A stretch of DNA of 64,000 nt from RHLJ01 sp048058975 (GTDB lineage Bacteria > Bacteroidota > Rhodothermia > Balneolales > Balneolaceae). A program made the translations under genes and the position numbers. Positions within the stretch are counted from its first letter, which is position 1. Each line of letters opens with the position of its first letter. The notes beneath the pieces are model-generated. The model ran no database searches. It was not told where the DNA came from and saw only the letters and a program-made list of their open reading frames with translations. The DNA lies in the NCBI GenBank assembly GCA_048058975.1, contig JBLLNP010000004.1, positions 28,774 to 92,773 of the forward strand, read 5' to 3'. Below are positions 1 to 9,351 of this stretch, piece after piece.

Positions 1-1
1 T

Positions 2-595
2 CCAAACCTTCCCCGCGGAAATTATCGATTTGAAGTAAAGTCAGACTCTGATGATGAGAACGAACTCTTTAAAGCAAGGGATTTTAGTGTAAAAAGCCTG
101 AATTACCCTTCATTAAAAACACCTCAAGAGCTAGCAGCTCCTCTTTATTATTTAATGAATGATAAAGAGTACGAGCAATTAATGTCCATAACCGACAATA
201 CAGAATTGAAAAAAGCTATCGACCGTTTTTGGCTAAAGAATATCAAGAATTCAAAAAAAGCACAGAATGTCATCTCCTTATATTATGAGCGGGTTGAAGA
301 GGCTAATAAACAGTTTGCAAGTTTTAAAGAAGGTTGGAAAACAGATATGGGAATGATGTACATACTATTTGGCCCACCTTGGTATGTTAATTCTTCACTA
401 GATAGAACAGTTTGGTCTTATTCATATAATTTCAATGATTTTGAAACAAATTTTTATTTCCAAACTCCCCGATTAAAAAACAAATTCTATCCCTTTGATA
501 ATTATCTGTTATTAAGAACTCAGCAGTACCACACTATTCAGTACCAACAGATACAAATGTGGCTAACGGGGAATATCATGAGAGATAACTTATAA
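2..595 (+). CDS. GWxTD domain-containing protein (5' end cut by window)
   Basis: This is the C-terminal part of a GWxTD-domain protein. The reading frame is open from the second base of the window, and the translation from there (PNLPRGNYRFEVKSDS...) aligns with residues about 270 onward of the next gene, so the true start lies upstream of the window. The domain signature GWKTDMGMMYILFGPPWY is intact near 100 residues from the C-terminus. GWxTD domains occur in exported proteins of Bacteroidota-like phyla; their biochemical role is not established. The stop is 24 bp before the next paralogue, so this is a tandem duplication and probably one transcript. An internal ATG at 155 exists but begins in the middle of the conserved domain and is not a credible start. 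Confidence 0.85.
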   Translation, partial: PNLPRGNYRFEVKSDSDDENELFKARDFSVKSLNYPSLKTPQELAAPLYYLMNDKEYEQLMSITDNTELKKAIDRFWLKNIKNSKKAQNVISLYYERVEEANKQFASFKEGWKTDMGMMYILFGPPWYVNSSLDRTVWSYSYNFNDFETNFYFQTPRLKNKFYPFDNYLLLRTQQYHTIQYQQIQMWLTGNIMRDNL

Positions 596-619
596 ATATT
601 TCCTTTGATATAGTTTTGA

Positions 620-2026
620 ATGATGACTAATTCAAAGATTCACTTCCTTTCGATATTTTTAGTTTTACTTATAAGTTGTAAAAGCACTCAACCTGAAGTT
701 GAAAGAGGCACAACATATGAATTCCGTTTAGGGCATCCGGAAATACGGATATCTGCTCTTGGAATATTGGACCAAAATGATAGTGCAGTTGTTCGAATAG
801 CTACCGAAATAGTTTATACCAGCCTAATAAACAAATATAAAGACAATCGAAGATATTCGGAGATCATAATTGAATATTCGATTTCAGAAATTAACTCCGA
901 TTTTAATACATCCTTCCGCAAAAATTTAATAGTAGAAAGCACTCCTGGCACCGCATCTGGAGAGTCATTTACTGTACAGGAAGAAATAATAGTAATTCCC
1001 GGTCAATTCGATATTTCAGTTACCGTAAGCGATAATAGTTCAGGAAAGGAATCATCCAGAAGAACTTCAGTCTTTATACCTGATCCCAAAAATCCACTTA
1101 TAAATCTTTCTGCTATACAGCTTTTATCAAAAGATGATGAAGAGCCAAACAAAACTTTCTTTCCAATCACTACTTATGATGTTCCTTCAAGAATGGACAG
1201 CATAAGATTTATCTTCCAAGTAACAAACAAAAGGTCTAAGGAGCCACTTAGCATTAGAAGCAGGCTAATAAAGTTCCAAGCTGATACTAGTATTGCACGT
1301 TTAATGAATCAAAGAGAATACTCTGTTTCATCCTTGCAATATAAAGGCATTGATTATGAAGATTTTGAAACTATAGCTTCGGGTACTCGATTGCTTTCTC
1401 ACGATGGAAGCGTGTATATAGAATTTTCTTACCCAGCTCCTAACAAAGGGAATTATAGATTTGAGGTAGAAACACTAAATAGTGAGGGGAAATTAATAAA
1501 TAAGGCCAGAGACTTTGCAATTAAAAGTCATAATTACCCTGAGATTAAACATATAAGGGAATTTGCATCTCCACTTTATTATTTAATGGATTCAAGGGAA
1601 TTTGAAAGATTAGTAGCAATCGAAGACGAAAAACAACTTAAATCCGAGATAGATCGATTTTGGCTTTCCCATATTGATGATCCAAAAACTGCCCGGTCTG
1701 TAATTGAACTTTATTATAATAGAGTTGAAGAAGCAAATAAACTATTCTCTAATTACAAAGAAGGTTGGAAAACCGATCTAGGCATGATGTATATCCTTTT
1801 CGGTCCACCATGGTATGAACATTCAAGCCTAAATGAACTCTCGTGGGGGTATGCATTTAATTCAAATGATACTTCTAAAAATTTCTACTTTTACTCGCCA
1901 AGGCTTAAAAACAGTTTTTATCCATTTAATAATTATATCCTTAGAAGATCAAACGATTATTATAGCGTATATTATCAACAAGTTTCTCTATGGTTGTCTG
2001 GTACCGTTTTGATAAGAAACTTATAG
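620..2026 (+). CDS. GWxTD domain-containing lipoprotein
   Basis: A 468-residue predicted lipoprotein. A hydrophobic N-terminal signal ends in the lipobox LISC, so the mature protein would start with a lipidated Cys near residue 20. The middle, about residues 30-310, looks like beta-rich sandwich material without a motif I recognise. The C-terminal 160 residues carry the GWxTD domain (GWKTDLGMMYILFGPPWY). It closely resembles the truncated gene just upstream, so the two are tandem paralogues. ATG codons at 620 and 623 are both possible starts. Function is unknown; placement directly before a SusC/SusD pair may be incidental. Confidence 0.85.
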   Translation: MMTNSKIHFLSIFLVLLISCKSTQPEVERGTTYEFRLGHPEIRISALGILDQNDSAVVRIATEIVYTSLINKYKDNRRYSEIIIEYSISEINSDFNTSFRKNLIVESTPGTASGESFTVQEEIIVIPGQFDISVTVSDNSSGKESSRRTSVFIPDPKNPLINLSAIQLLSKDDEEPNKTFFPITTYDVPSRMDSIRFIFQVTNKRSKEPLSIRSRLIKFQADTSIARLMNQREYSVSSLQYKGIDYEDFETIASGTRLLSHDGSVYIEFSYPAPNKGNYRFEVETLNSEGKLINKARDFAIKSHNYPEIKHIREFASPLYYLMDSREFERLVAIEDEKQLKSEIDRFWLSHIDDPKTARSVIELYYNRVEEANKLFSNYKEGWKTDLGMMYILFGPPWYEHSSLNELSWGYAFNSNDTSKNFYFYSPRLKNSFYPFNNYILRRSNDYYSVYYQQVSLWLSGTVLIRNL

Positions 2027-2097
2027 GTGCATCTAAATATCCCTTTAAAAGGATAAAAGCACATTTTTCCTTGTTTCTGATTGCATATTAATTTAAT

Positions 2098-2118
2098 ATT
2101 ATCAGTCCGATTGATAAT
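2098..2118. promoter_or_regulatory. Inverted repeat upstream of susC
   Basis: ATTATCA and TGATAAT form a perfect 7+7 inverted repeat with a 7-base spacer, about 50 bp before the susC start codon, in the only intergenic gap between the GWxTD gene and the SusCD pair. It could be an operator or promoter element; no regulator gene is adjacent. Confidence 0.3.
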
Positions 2119-2166
2119 TGAATTTATTAATCATTACTAACTTAAAACAAACATTAGAGGTCATCT

Positions 2167-5058
2167 ATGTTAAAAAAGCTACTCTTAACAGTGGTATGTG
2201 TCGCTTTCTATGCTGTTTCCGCATTTGCGCAGTCTGGAAGTATCACAGGTACTATCACTGATGCCAGTACTGGCGAACCTCTTGTAGGTGCGACCGTATT
2301 TATCGAATCTCTTCAGCGTGGTGCTGGAACAGATTTAGATGGGAATTATACTATTTCAAATCTTCCCTCAGGCACATATACTCTCACTTCAAATTACATT
2401 GGTTACAAGAAATTTGAAGTTTCTATAGAAATCGGAAGCGGAACTCTTGCCTTCGACATTCAATTATCTCCTGACCTAGTTGGTCTGGAAGAAGTTGTTG
2501 TTACCGGTATTGCTTCCAGCACTTCCAGGGCTGTTTCTCCAGTTGCCATTTCTAAAGTAAACGCAGCTGAACTTCAAGAAGCTAACACTTATACAGGCGT
2601 TAGTGAATTATTGGGTGGAAAAATTGCAGGCCTAACTGTTCAACCAGCCTCAGGTAACCCGGGTGGTGGTGTGCGATTCGTTGTTCGTTCCGGTGGTGGT
2701 CTTGGTGGTAATGGACAGCCTATCATTTACATTGACGGAACACGAATTGACAATGCTCAAATCACAGGATTTGGTGTTGGGGGCCAAGGAATTGGTACAC
2801 TTTCCGATCTCAATCCTAATGATATTGCTTCTGTAGATGTACTCAAAGGCCCTGCTGCTGCTGCCCTTTATGGTACAAGTGGTTCTAATGGTGTTGTTTT
2901 AATTACTACCAAAAGTGGTCAAGGTGCAGGTCGTCCGGACGGTACAGTACAGGTTGATTACCGTTCCATTTATGGTATGAATACACGTCAAAAAGACTAC
3001 AGTAGTGACGAAATTTTTAGCGCCGATGAGGCAAATGAAATAATTGATAGCAACCCATTCTATGAGAATACAATCTCTGTTAGTGGTGGTAATAATAAAG
3101 TGCGTTATTTCACTTCTTTAGGCCAGCGTTACGAGGAGGGTCTTGGCCCAGGCAACTCATTAGACAGACAAAGTTTCCGTGGAAATTTTGAAGCCTACCC
3201 AACAGAAAAACTTACAGTTGTTGCAAATACTTCATTTACTTTAAATGAAATTATTCGTCCGCAAAACGATAATAACATCTTTGGTTGGTTAGGAAACCTA
3301 ATTTTAGCACCAAACGGGAATACTTTCAATTTTACAGCCGCTGATGCTATTGAAGGAATTAGTGATGAAACAAACGTAAACCGTTTCATTGGCTCTCTTT
3401 CAGCTACTTTTACCCCTATTAAGAATCTTAACTTAAAAGGTTCTATTGGGTATGATGGTTCAAATTTGAGAAGTATTCAAACCTTCAGCCCGGATTTTAG
3501 TTATTCTGGTGTAATACAAGGTGAAAGAGCTGTTTTTAACCGAGAAAACACACAGTTCACATATGATGCAAATGCTACTTATAAGTTTGATGTAAATGAA
3601 GACATTTCTGTTACATCGGTAGTAGGTACACAGATTTTTAATAGAAAAGCATACACTGTCAATGTTACTACTAATACATTTGATAATTCAGCTATTAAGA
3701 ATTTGGGCTCTGGTGCTCTTTTCATAAGCGCAGACGAAACTACTTTGCATGTTAGAGAAGCTGGTATATTTACTCAGCATGATGTAAATATAAATGATAC
3801 CTATTACTTATCTGTAGGTGGACGTTTAGATTACGCTTCAGCAATCGGTGCAGAAGCAGCTACTATTTTCTATCCTCAGGCACGAGGTTCTGTAAGACTT
3901 GATCAATTTGATTTTGCCCCAGACTTTTTCGACCTGCTAAAAGTTCGTGCAGCCTATGGTGTTACAGGGCAACTTCCGGGCGTATTTGATGGTACAGATA
4001 TTCTTTGGGGTGCTGCTGCTTATGGTATAGGCCGTGGAGCAATTCCTCAGGAAATCGGTAATCCAACAATCGAACCAGAAGAAATCAGTGAAATTGAAGT
4101 TGGTGTAGATGCAGACTTCCTTGGCGCTTATGGTGTGGAATTAACTTACTATCGCCAGAATGCTGCAGAGTCTATCATTAGTTTCGAAGAATCTCCTTCT
4201 ACTGGTCTTACTTTTGACGATCCACCATTAAATGTTGGGGGAGTTGAAGGTTATGGTCTTGAGGTTGGATTCAATGGTACTCCTATTCGAAATAGAAACT
4301 TTCAGTTTGATTTCAACATACTTTATAGTTTCCAGAAAAACGAAGTTACTGACTTAGGTGGTGCTCAGCCTATCTTTGATGGTTTCGATGTAAACGTTAT
4401 TCAGGAAGGTCTTCCTCAAGCTGCTTTTTACGTGCTTGATGTAGATGGCGCAACCAGAGATGCCAATGGTAATGTAGTACTAAGAACAAACGGTTTACCA
4501 TTACCAAATGTTTCAGCCGATCGAGTTCATATTGGAAACCCATACCCAACTCATAATGGTTCCGTAACTTTGAATTTCCGTTTCCTACAGGATTTCAAAT
4601 TCTACACGCTAGTTGATTGGGCTGCTGACCTTTATGTTTACAATAATACGAGAGCATTTATGGCTATTTTCAATAATGATGTTGAAGAAGCAAATATTAT
4701 TGATGCTTTCAATACTGCTACTCCAGGTTCAGCAGAATACAATTCAGCCGCTGATGCTTTAGCTGAATTAAATACATCATACGATGGTAACTTCATAGAA
4801 CCAGCAGATTATTTGAAGATCCGAGAAATGAGTTTGAGTTATAACTTTAACAACTTAATTCAGAATACTCCACTTGCTTCTTCTATCAGAAACTTAACCC
4901 TATCTGTTTCTGCAAGAAATGTATTTACCTTTACAGAGTATAGTGGAAATGATCCTGAGGTTAATTTTGCAGGAGCAAGAAGTCGATCACGAGGTGCAGA
5001 CTTCCTTACTCTGCCTACACCTCGCGTGTTTTACGCCACTCTAAACCTAGGATTCTAA
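2167..5058 (+). CDS. SusC/RagA-family TonB-linked outer membrane protein
   Basis: A 963-residue TonB-dependent receptor of the SusC/RagA type. A signal peptide ends at about residue 21 (AFAQ). It is followed by a carboxypeptidase-regulatory-like beta-sandwich domain (about 25-110, starting GSITGTITDASTGEPLVGAT), a TonB-box-like stretch (GLEEVVVTG), the plug domain (about 120-235, with DVLKGPAAAALYG) and the outer-membrane barrel to the C-terminal Phe. SusC proteins import oligomeric nutrients across the outer membrane using TonB energy, with SusD as a lid. The SusD partner follows 2 bp after the stop. The substrate cannot be told from the sequence, since no hydrolases are linked. The ATG is preceded by GAGG at a workable distance. 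A near copy of this start region occurs at 33751-33777. Confidence 0.95.
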   Translation: MLKKLLLTVVCVAFYAVSAFAQSGSITGTITDASTGEPLVGATVFIESLQRGAGTDLDGNYTISNLPSGTYTLTSNYIGYKKFEVSIEIGSGTLAFDIQLSPDLVGLEEVVVTGIASSTSRAVSPVAISKVNAAELQEANTYTGVSELLGGKIAGLTVQPASGNPGGGVRFVVRSGGGLGGNGQPIIYIDGTRIDNAQITGFGVGGQGIGTLSDLNPNDIASVDVLKGPAAAALYGTSGSNGVVLITTKSGQGAGRPDGTVQVDYRSIYGMNTRQKDYSSDEIFSADEANEIIDSNPFYENTISVSGGNNKVRYFTSLGQRYEEGLGPGNSLDRQSFRGNFEAYPTEKLTVVANTSFTLNEIIRPQNDNNIFGWLGNLILAPNGNTFNFTAADAIEGISDETNVNRFIGSLSATFTPIKNLNLKGSIGYDGSNLRSIQTFSPDFSYSGVIQGERAVFNRENTQFTYDANATYKFDVNEDISVTSVVGTQIFNRKAYTVNVTTNTFDNSAIKNLGSGALFISADETTLHVREAGIFTQHDVNINDTYYLSVGGRLDYASAIGAEAATIFYPQARGSVRLDQFDFAPDFFDLLKVRAAYGVTGQLPGVFDGTDILWGAAAYGIGRGAIPQEIGNPTIEPEEISEIEVGVDADFLGAYGVELTYYRQNAAESIISFEESPSTGLTFDDPPLNVGGVEGYGLEVGFNGTPIRNRNFQFDFNILYSFQKNEVTDLGGAQPIFDGFDVNVIQEGLPQAAFYVLDVDGATRDANGNVVLRTNGLPLPNVSADRVHIGNPYPTHNGSVTLNFRFLQDFKFYTLVDWAADLYVYNNTRAFMAIFNNDVEEANIIDAFNTATPGSAEYNSAADALAELNTSYDGNFIEPADYLKIREMSLSYNFNNLIQNTPLASSIRNLTLSVSARNVFTFTEYSGNDPEVNFAGARSRSRGADFLTLPTPRVFYATLNLGF

Positions 5059-5060
5059 AC

Positions 5061-6308
5061 ATGGATTTTATTATGAAATACACTAAAACACTTACGACAC
5101 TTTTTATTGCATTTTTTGCAGTTGTGTCATGTACTGACTTTGTTCAGGAAGTTGATGATCCGATCGATGTAATTCCTGGAGAAACTCTTTTATCAGAAGA
5201 CCAGGTTAGGTTTTCACTTAATGGAGTAGCAGGCCGTTTCGCGGTTAATTATGATGCGCTTACAGTAATTGCTGCCGGCTTATCTGATGCCTGGGAATTT
5301 GAATCAGATGTAGTTAGCGATGCAACGTTTCCTACATTTGGAGAAATTGACGAGGGAGATATTCCAATCGACAATAATAGCGTAGATGGTCCTTTTAATA
5401 CACTAGGGCAAGCACGCTATTTAGCTGACGATTTGATCGACAAAATAACTCAAATAACCTTCGAAGATACAGACTTGCAAGCTGAAGCAAATTTCTACGC
5501 TCATGTATATGCAGCTCTAACAAGAGCAAATTACGCAGCGTATTTTGGAAGTTCTGTAACAGAAAGGGGTGGAGTTATTGATAATAGCCCACTTATTCCT
5601 CCAGCTACTCTTAATGCAGATGCAATTACCTTGCTTACAACTGCCAGAGGCTTATACTCGGCTGGATCATACGAAGTTAAGTTAGTAAATACGCTTATTG
5701 GAAGAATTCACCTTTATGAAGGTAATTATTCTGATGCAGCGTCATTTCTTAATGCAGGCCTTGTAAGTGGCGATGCTCCTTTTCAGTCTTTAAATAGCTT
5801 AGAGTCTCAAAATAACTTCTATACTCAAGCAGGTATCAGCAGAACTCAGTTTTCTGTTGACAGAAGGTTTGGTGGATATATTGCCGCTGATGCAAATGAA
5901 GCTAATCGCTTAGATATTGAAGAAGTAAGTGACGCTGCTGAACTAACTGATGCTGCTGAAACAAATGGAACAACTTTCTGGAGGTCTTCACTTCAGCCAG
6001 ATGCACCATTAAACATAGTTAGCTGGCAGGAAAATAACCTAATGCGTGCTGAAGTAGCTCTACGAAGCACTCCAGCAGATGCAGCAACTGCTCTTACTTT
6101 AGTAAATGAAGTTCGTGCCGCTTACACAATTGCTCCATTAGTCGCTGTAGATTTAGCTGCTTTGGAAGTAGAGCGGGAAAAGGAATTACTCCATACTCCA
6201 AACAGGCTTCTTGACCAGAGACGATTTGGTAGCTGGCACTTACCTGCTGGAACATGGCAATGGTTTCCAATCACACAAAGTGAACGAAATAACAACCCTA
6301 ATTTCTAA
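5061..6308 (+). CDS. RagB/SusD-family outer membrane lipoprotein
   Basis: A 415-residue SusD-like lipoprotein. The N-terminal signal ends with lipobox VVSC, giving a lipidated Cys at residue 24, and the body is alpha-helical with TPR-like stretches ending in the usual C-terminal region rich in Arg, Trp and Asn (LLDQRRFGSWHLP...). It forms the surface lid of the SusC transporter encoded immediately upstream, and the 2-bp gap indicates translational coupling. AGGA 8 bases before ATG 5061 supports that start; an in-frame ATG at 5073 would also give a normal lipoprotein signal. At 415 residues it is somewhat shorter than many SusD proteins. Confidence 0.9.
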   Translation: MDFIMKYTKTLTTLFIAFFAVVSCTDFVQEVDDPIDVIPGETLLSEDQVRFSLNGVAGRFAVNYDALTVIAAGLSDAWEFESDVVSDATFPTFGEIDEGDIPIDNNSVDGPFNTLGQARYLADDLIDKITQITFEDTDLQAEANFYAHVYAALTRANYAAYFGSSVTERGGVIDNSPLIPPATLNADAITLLTTARGLYSAGSYEVKLVNTLIGRIHLYEGNYSDAASFLNAGLVSGDAPFQSLNSLESQNNFYTQAGISRTQFSVDRRFGGYIAADANEANRLDIEEVSDAAELTDAAETNGTTFWRSSLQPDAPLNIVSWQENNLMRAEVALRSTPADAATALTLVNEVRAAYTIAPLVAVDLAALEVEREKELLHTPNRLLDQRRFGSWHLPAGTWQWFPITQSERNNNPNF

Positions 6309-6329
6309 TCTGAAATCAGGTAAATGTTT

Positions 6330-6360
6330 AAAGGCCTTGAGTTTTCTCAAGGCCTTTTTT
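6330..6360 (+). terminator. Rho-independent terminator after susD
   Basis: AAAGGCCTTGAG and CTCAAGGCCTTT form a 12-bp stem with a TTTT loop, followed by more T residues, 21 bp after the susD stop. It closes the SusC/SusD transcript. Confidence 0.9.
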
Positions 6361-6381
6361 ATTTCAAAAAAATTTCGGGTA

Positions 6382-6415
6382 TAAAAAAAGCCTTCTGAAG
6401 TAGTTCAGAAGGCTT
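6382..6415 (-). terminator. Terminator downstream of tRNA-fMet
   Basis: AGCCTTCTGAA and TTCAGAAGGCT form an 11-bp stem around a GTAG loop. On the minus strand it is followed by a run of T residues (forward A-run at 6383-6389). It lies just 3' of the tRNA and is its likely terminator. Confidence 0.85.
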
Positions 6416-6420
6416 TATTG

Positions 6421-6493
<73 letters not shown>

Positions 6494-6613
6494 ATTTGAG
6501 GACAAGAAAGATACAGGTTTTATCACCCCAACATCAACCTGAATTTTTCTCTTTTTTCACGTTTTCTTCTTCTTGTCTTTCCCTATTTTTGAACGAATTT
6601 AAAATAAGGCAGA

Positions 6614-7873
6614 ATGATATCATCAAAAGAAGCAATTGAACTTGAAAATAAATTTGGCGCTCATAATTATCACCCTCTTCCAGTTGTTTTAGCAAAAGGC
6701 GAAGGCGTATTTGTATGGGACCCTGAAGGCAATAAGTACTATGATTTTTTATCAGCATATTCTGCTGTTAACCAGGGACACTGCCATCCTGTAATTACAA
6801 AAGCTCTTATTGAACAAGCCTCGACCCTCACTCTTACTTCAAGAGCTTTTTATAACAGCGTACTTGGGGAATACGAAAAATATATTACAGGCTACTTTGG
6901 TTTTGAAAAAGTTCTGCCAATGAATTCGGGAGTTGAAGCTGTTGAAACCGCCATTAAAGTATGCAGAAAATGGGCTTATGAAGTAAAGGGTATCCCTGAA
7001 AATACTGCTCAGATAATTGTTTGTGATGGCAATTTCCATGGTCGAACAACTACTGTAATTTCATTCTCTAACGATCCTGACGCCCGAAATCAATACGGAC
7101 CTTATACACCTGGTTTTATAACTATACCATATAATGATCTAGAAGCTCTAGAAAAAGCCCTTGAGCATCCGAATGTAGCCGGATTTCTTGTAGAACCTAT
7201 CCAAGGGGAAGCAGGTGTAGTAACCCCTGACGAAGAGTATCTAAGAAAGGCTCAGGATTTATGTAAAAAAAACAATGTTTTATTTATTGCAGATGAAGTA
7301 CAAACCGGTATTGCAAGGACCGGATCACTATTAGCCGTTTGTGAGAATTGTGATTGTAAAGGACATTGTGAACAACAGGCTTCTTACGTAAAGCCGGATA
7401 TTCTGATTTTAGGTAAAGCTCTTTCGGGAGGCTCTTACCCTGTTTCTGCCGTGCTAGCAGATAAGAATATCATGGGAATTATCAGACCTGGACAGCATGG
7501 CTCTACTTATGGAGGAAATCCTTTGGCTTGTAAAGTAGCTATTGCTGCTTTAGAAGTGGTAAAAGACGAACATTTGGCTCAGAATGCCCGCAAACTAGGA
7601 GAGCTTTTTCGCTCAGAAATGTTAAAACTTGTGGATGAGTTTGAGCTTTTTCTGAAAGTACGAGGGAAGGGATTACTCAATGCAATTGTAATAAACGATA
7701 CCCCTGACAGCGATACAGCCTGGCGTTTTTGTGTTACTCTGAAAGATAACGGTTTGCTCGCAAAACCAACGCACGGAAATATCATTCGTTTTGCTCCTCC
7801 TTTGGTGATGACCGAGACGCAATTAATGGAATGTGTTTCAATCATACGAAAAACTTTAGAATCATTTGATTGA
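6614..7873 (+). CDS. rocD: Ornithine aminotransferase
   Basis: A 419-residue class III PLP-dependent aminotransferase that transfers the delta-amino group of ornithine to 2-oxoglutarate, giving glutamate-5-semialdehyde, in arginine/ornithine catabolism and proline metabolism. Seen: NFHGRT, EPIQGEAGV, the PLP-binding DEVQTG, the Schiff-base lysine in LGKALSGG (K268) and HGSTYGGNPLA, all typical of RocD. An unusual Cys cluster (C243, C246, C248, C252; pattern CxxCxCxxxC) sits between DEVQTGIARTG and the lysine loop. ATG 6614 is preceded by AAGG. Its 3' end overlaps the convergent beta-propeller gene by 12 bp. Confidence 0.93.
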   Translation: MISSKEAIELENKFGAHNYHPLPVVLAKGEGVFVWDPEGNKYYDFLSAYSAVNQGHCHPVITKALIEQASTLTLTSRAFYNSVLGEYEKYITGYFGFEKVLPMNSGVEAVETAIKVCRKWAYEVKGIPENTAQIIVCDGNFHGRTTTVISFSNDPDARNQYGPYTPGFITIPYNDLEALEKALEHPNVAGFLVEPIQGEAGVVTPDEEYLRKAQDLCKKNNVLFIADEVQTGIARTGSLLAVCENCDCKGHCEQQASYVKPDILILGKALSGGSYPVSAVLADKNIMGIIRPGQHGSTYGGNPLACKVAIAALEVVKDEHLAQNARKLGELFRSEMLKLVDEFELFLKVRGKGLLNAIVINDTPDSDTAWRFCVTLKDNGLLAKPTHGNIIRFAPPLVMTETQLMECVSIIRKTLESFD

Positions 7874-9127
7874 GAGCTTATTAATTCTGATCGGTTTCCA
7901 GTTTTCCAGAATTGGCTCTCCCTCCTGGCTATAATGAGCCCAGGGGCTGTTCGCGATGTAGTATAATTCCGATCCCATAAGTACTCCTAGTGTGGGCTCG
8001 TCAAGTTCTTCGAGCGCATTATCAGGAAAGTTAATGGATGATGTTATTCCCATTCCAGAATCGGTTAGAGTTAAACTGGCAACTCTTTTTGGAGAGGTAC
8101 CATTTTGAAGCATAATTAATGTATCTCCTTTCAGATAAATCCCGTCTGCTCCGCGAAGCAACTCGTTTCTTTCGCTCACTGCTTTTACTTCCTTAGTTTC
8201 CAAATCTATTCTGTAGATTCCTGTAATATAATCGGATACAAAAACCATTTTTTTACTTTCCGAAAGCGCAATGCCCTGAAGATTCCACCACTCAGGAGAA
8301 CTTATAAACTCCATTATTTCCTCCCTCTCATTAGAAATTCTGTAGAGTGTTGGTTCTCCACTATCAGAAATGATAATACTCCCATCTTCAGAAAAAATTA
8401 AATCCCCAAATACATGGTTACCCTCAATCTCATACTTCTTTAGCAGCTTTCCATTATTGATATCAAAGTTTAGTACTGCCGACCTTCCTGATAACGAATC
8501 ATCGTACCTTTCAAAATTCTCCATTGCAGCTGTAGTAACCCATAACTGATTTTCATTTTGAGGGTCGAACTTAATACCAAGTGCCGACCAGTATCCAAAT
8601 TCTTTTAAATCAAGCTCTTTCCTGAGATTATCCCCCTCAAAGCCAACACTATAAATCAACCCATTTCTAATGTCCGTAAGAAAAAAACGCTTCATCTGAT
8701 GGTGAAAAGCTATGCCTTCTGCATGAAAACCCGGAATATCAACTTCAAAAACTGTCTCACTAGACTTCTTTGCTTCACTTGTTTTGTTAATAAGATTAAT
8801 AAGCTCATCCAAAAGTCCTGAATCTCCCAGTATTGAAAAATCATTCTCTCCACTAAAATCGTCTAGTGCATAAAACCCCGCCCTGTATTTAAGCACTTCA
8901 AAAGCTTTTTCAGGCTGTTTATTCAGGGCATAGGCCTTTGCCAAATGATAGAGTAATACTCTATGATTGGGACGAAGTGAATCCGATTTTTGAAAATGAT
9001 GTAGATATCCATCAAAATCCTGATTTTCATAAGCGGCAATCCCATCACGATAGTGTTGAACAAAATCCTGAGAAAAGGCATTGGCCTGGAGTCCCCAAAA
9101 AAGAATAATTGTTAGAAAGTATTTCAT
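7862..9127 (-). CDS. Secreted TPR plus beta-propeller (SMP-30-like) protein
   Basis: A 421-residue protein with an N-terminal signal peptide ending near AFSQ. Residues about 22-110 look like a TPR pair (HYRDGIAAYENQDFDGYLHH..., LLYHLAKAYALNKQPEKAF). The rest, about 135-421, has repeated segments typical of a six-bladed SMP-30/gluconolactonase-like beta-propeller (HAEGIAFHHQMKRFFLTD, LQGIALSESKKMVFVSDY). It is probably periplasmic. Catalytic function is not evident, so it is best called a propeller of unknown substrate. It converges on rocD with a 12-bp overlap. A perfect palindrome lies 10 bp before its start codon (9138-9154). Confidence 0.8.
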   Translation of the reverse strand: MKYFLTIILFWGLQANAFSQDFVQHYRDGIAAYENQDFDGYLHHFQKSDSLRPNHRVLLYHLAKAYALNKQPEKAFEVLKYRAGFYALDDFSGENDFSILGDSGLLDELINLINKTSEAKKSSETVFEVDIPGFHAEGIAFHHQMKRFFLTDIRNGLIYSVGFEGDNLRKELDLKEFGYWSALGIKFDPQNENQLWVTTAAMENFERYDDSLSGRSAVLNFDINNGKLLKKYEIEGNHVFGDLIFSEDGSIIISDSGEPTLYRISNEREEIMEFISSPEWWNLQGIALSESKKMVFVSDYITGIYRIDLETKEVKAVSERNELLRGADGIYLKGDTLIMLQNGTSPKRVASLTLTDSGMGITSSINFPDNALEELDEPTLGVLMGSELYYIANSPWAHYSQEGEPILENWKPIRINKLSIK

Positions 9128-9137
9128 TACTGTAAGT

Positions 9138-9154
9138 TAGTTTAGACTAAACTA
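9138..9154. promoter_or_regulatory. Perfect 17-bp palindrome at the 5' end of the propeller gene
   Basis: TAGTTTAG-A-CTAAACTA is a perfect palindrome with one central base, 10 bp upstream of the minus-strand ATG at 9127. At that distance it overlaps the ribosome-binding region, so it could act as an operator or as an RNA hairpin limiting translation. Confidence 0.4.
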
Positions 9155-9351
9155 GCAATATCCAACTTGGAAGCAAAAGCTTCTTATCACTTCGAAAAGC
9201 GCTTTTATCACTTCAATGAATACTACCCGCTCCGAACTACCTGTTAAAAACACCCTAAAATAGCCCTATAGAGTTTAAACGCTATTGAGGCAATTTGGCT
9301 TATTTGGTAGCTTTACTCAAACAATTTTTGAACTGATTTTTACTACCTGTA

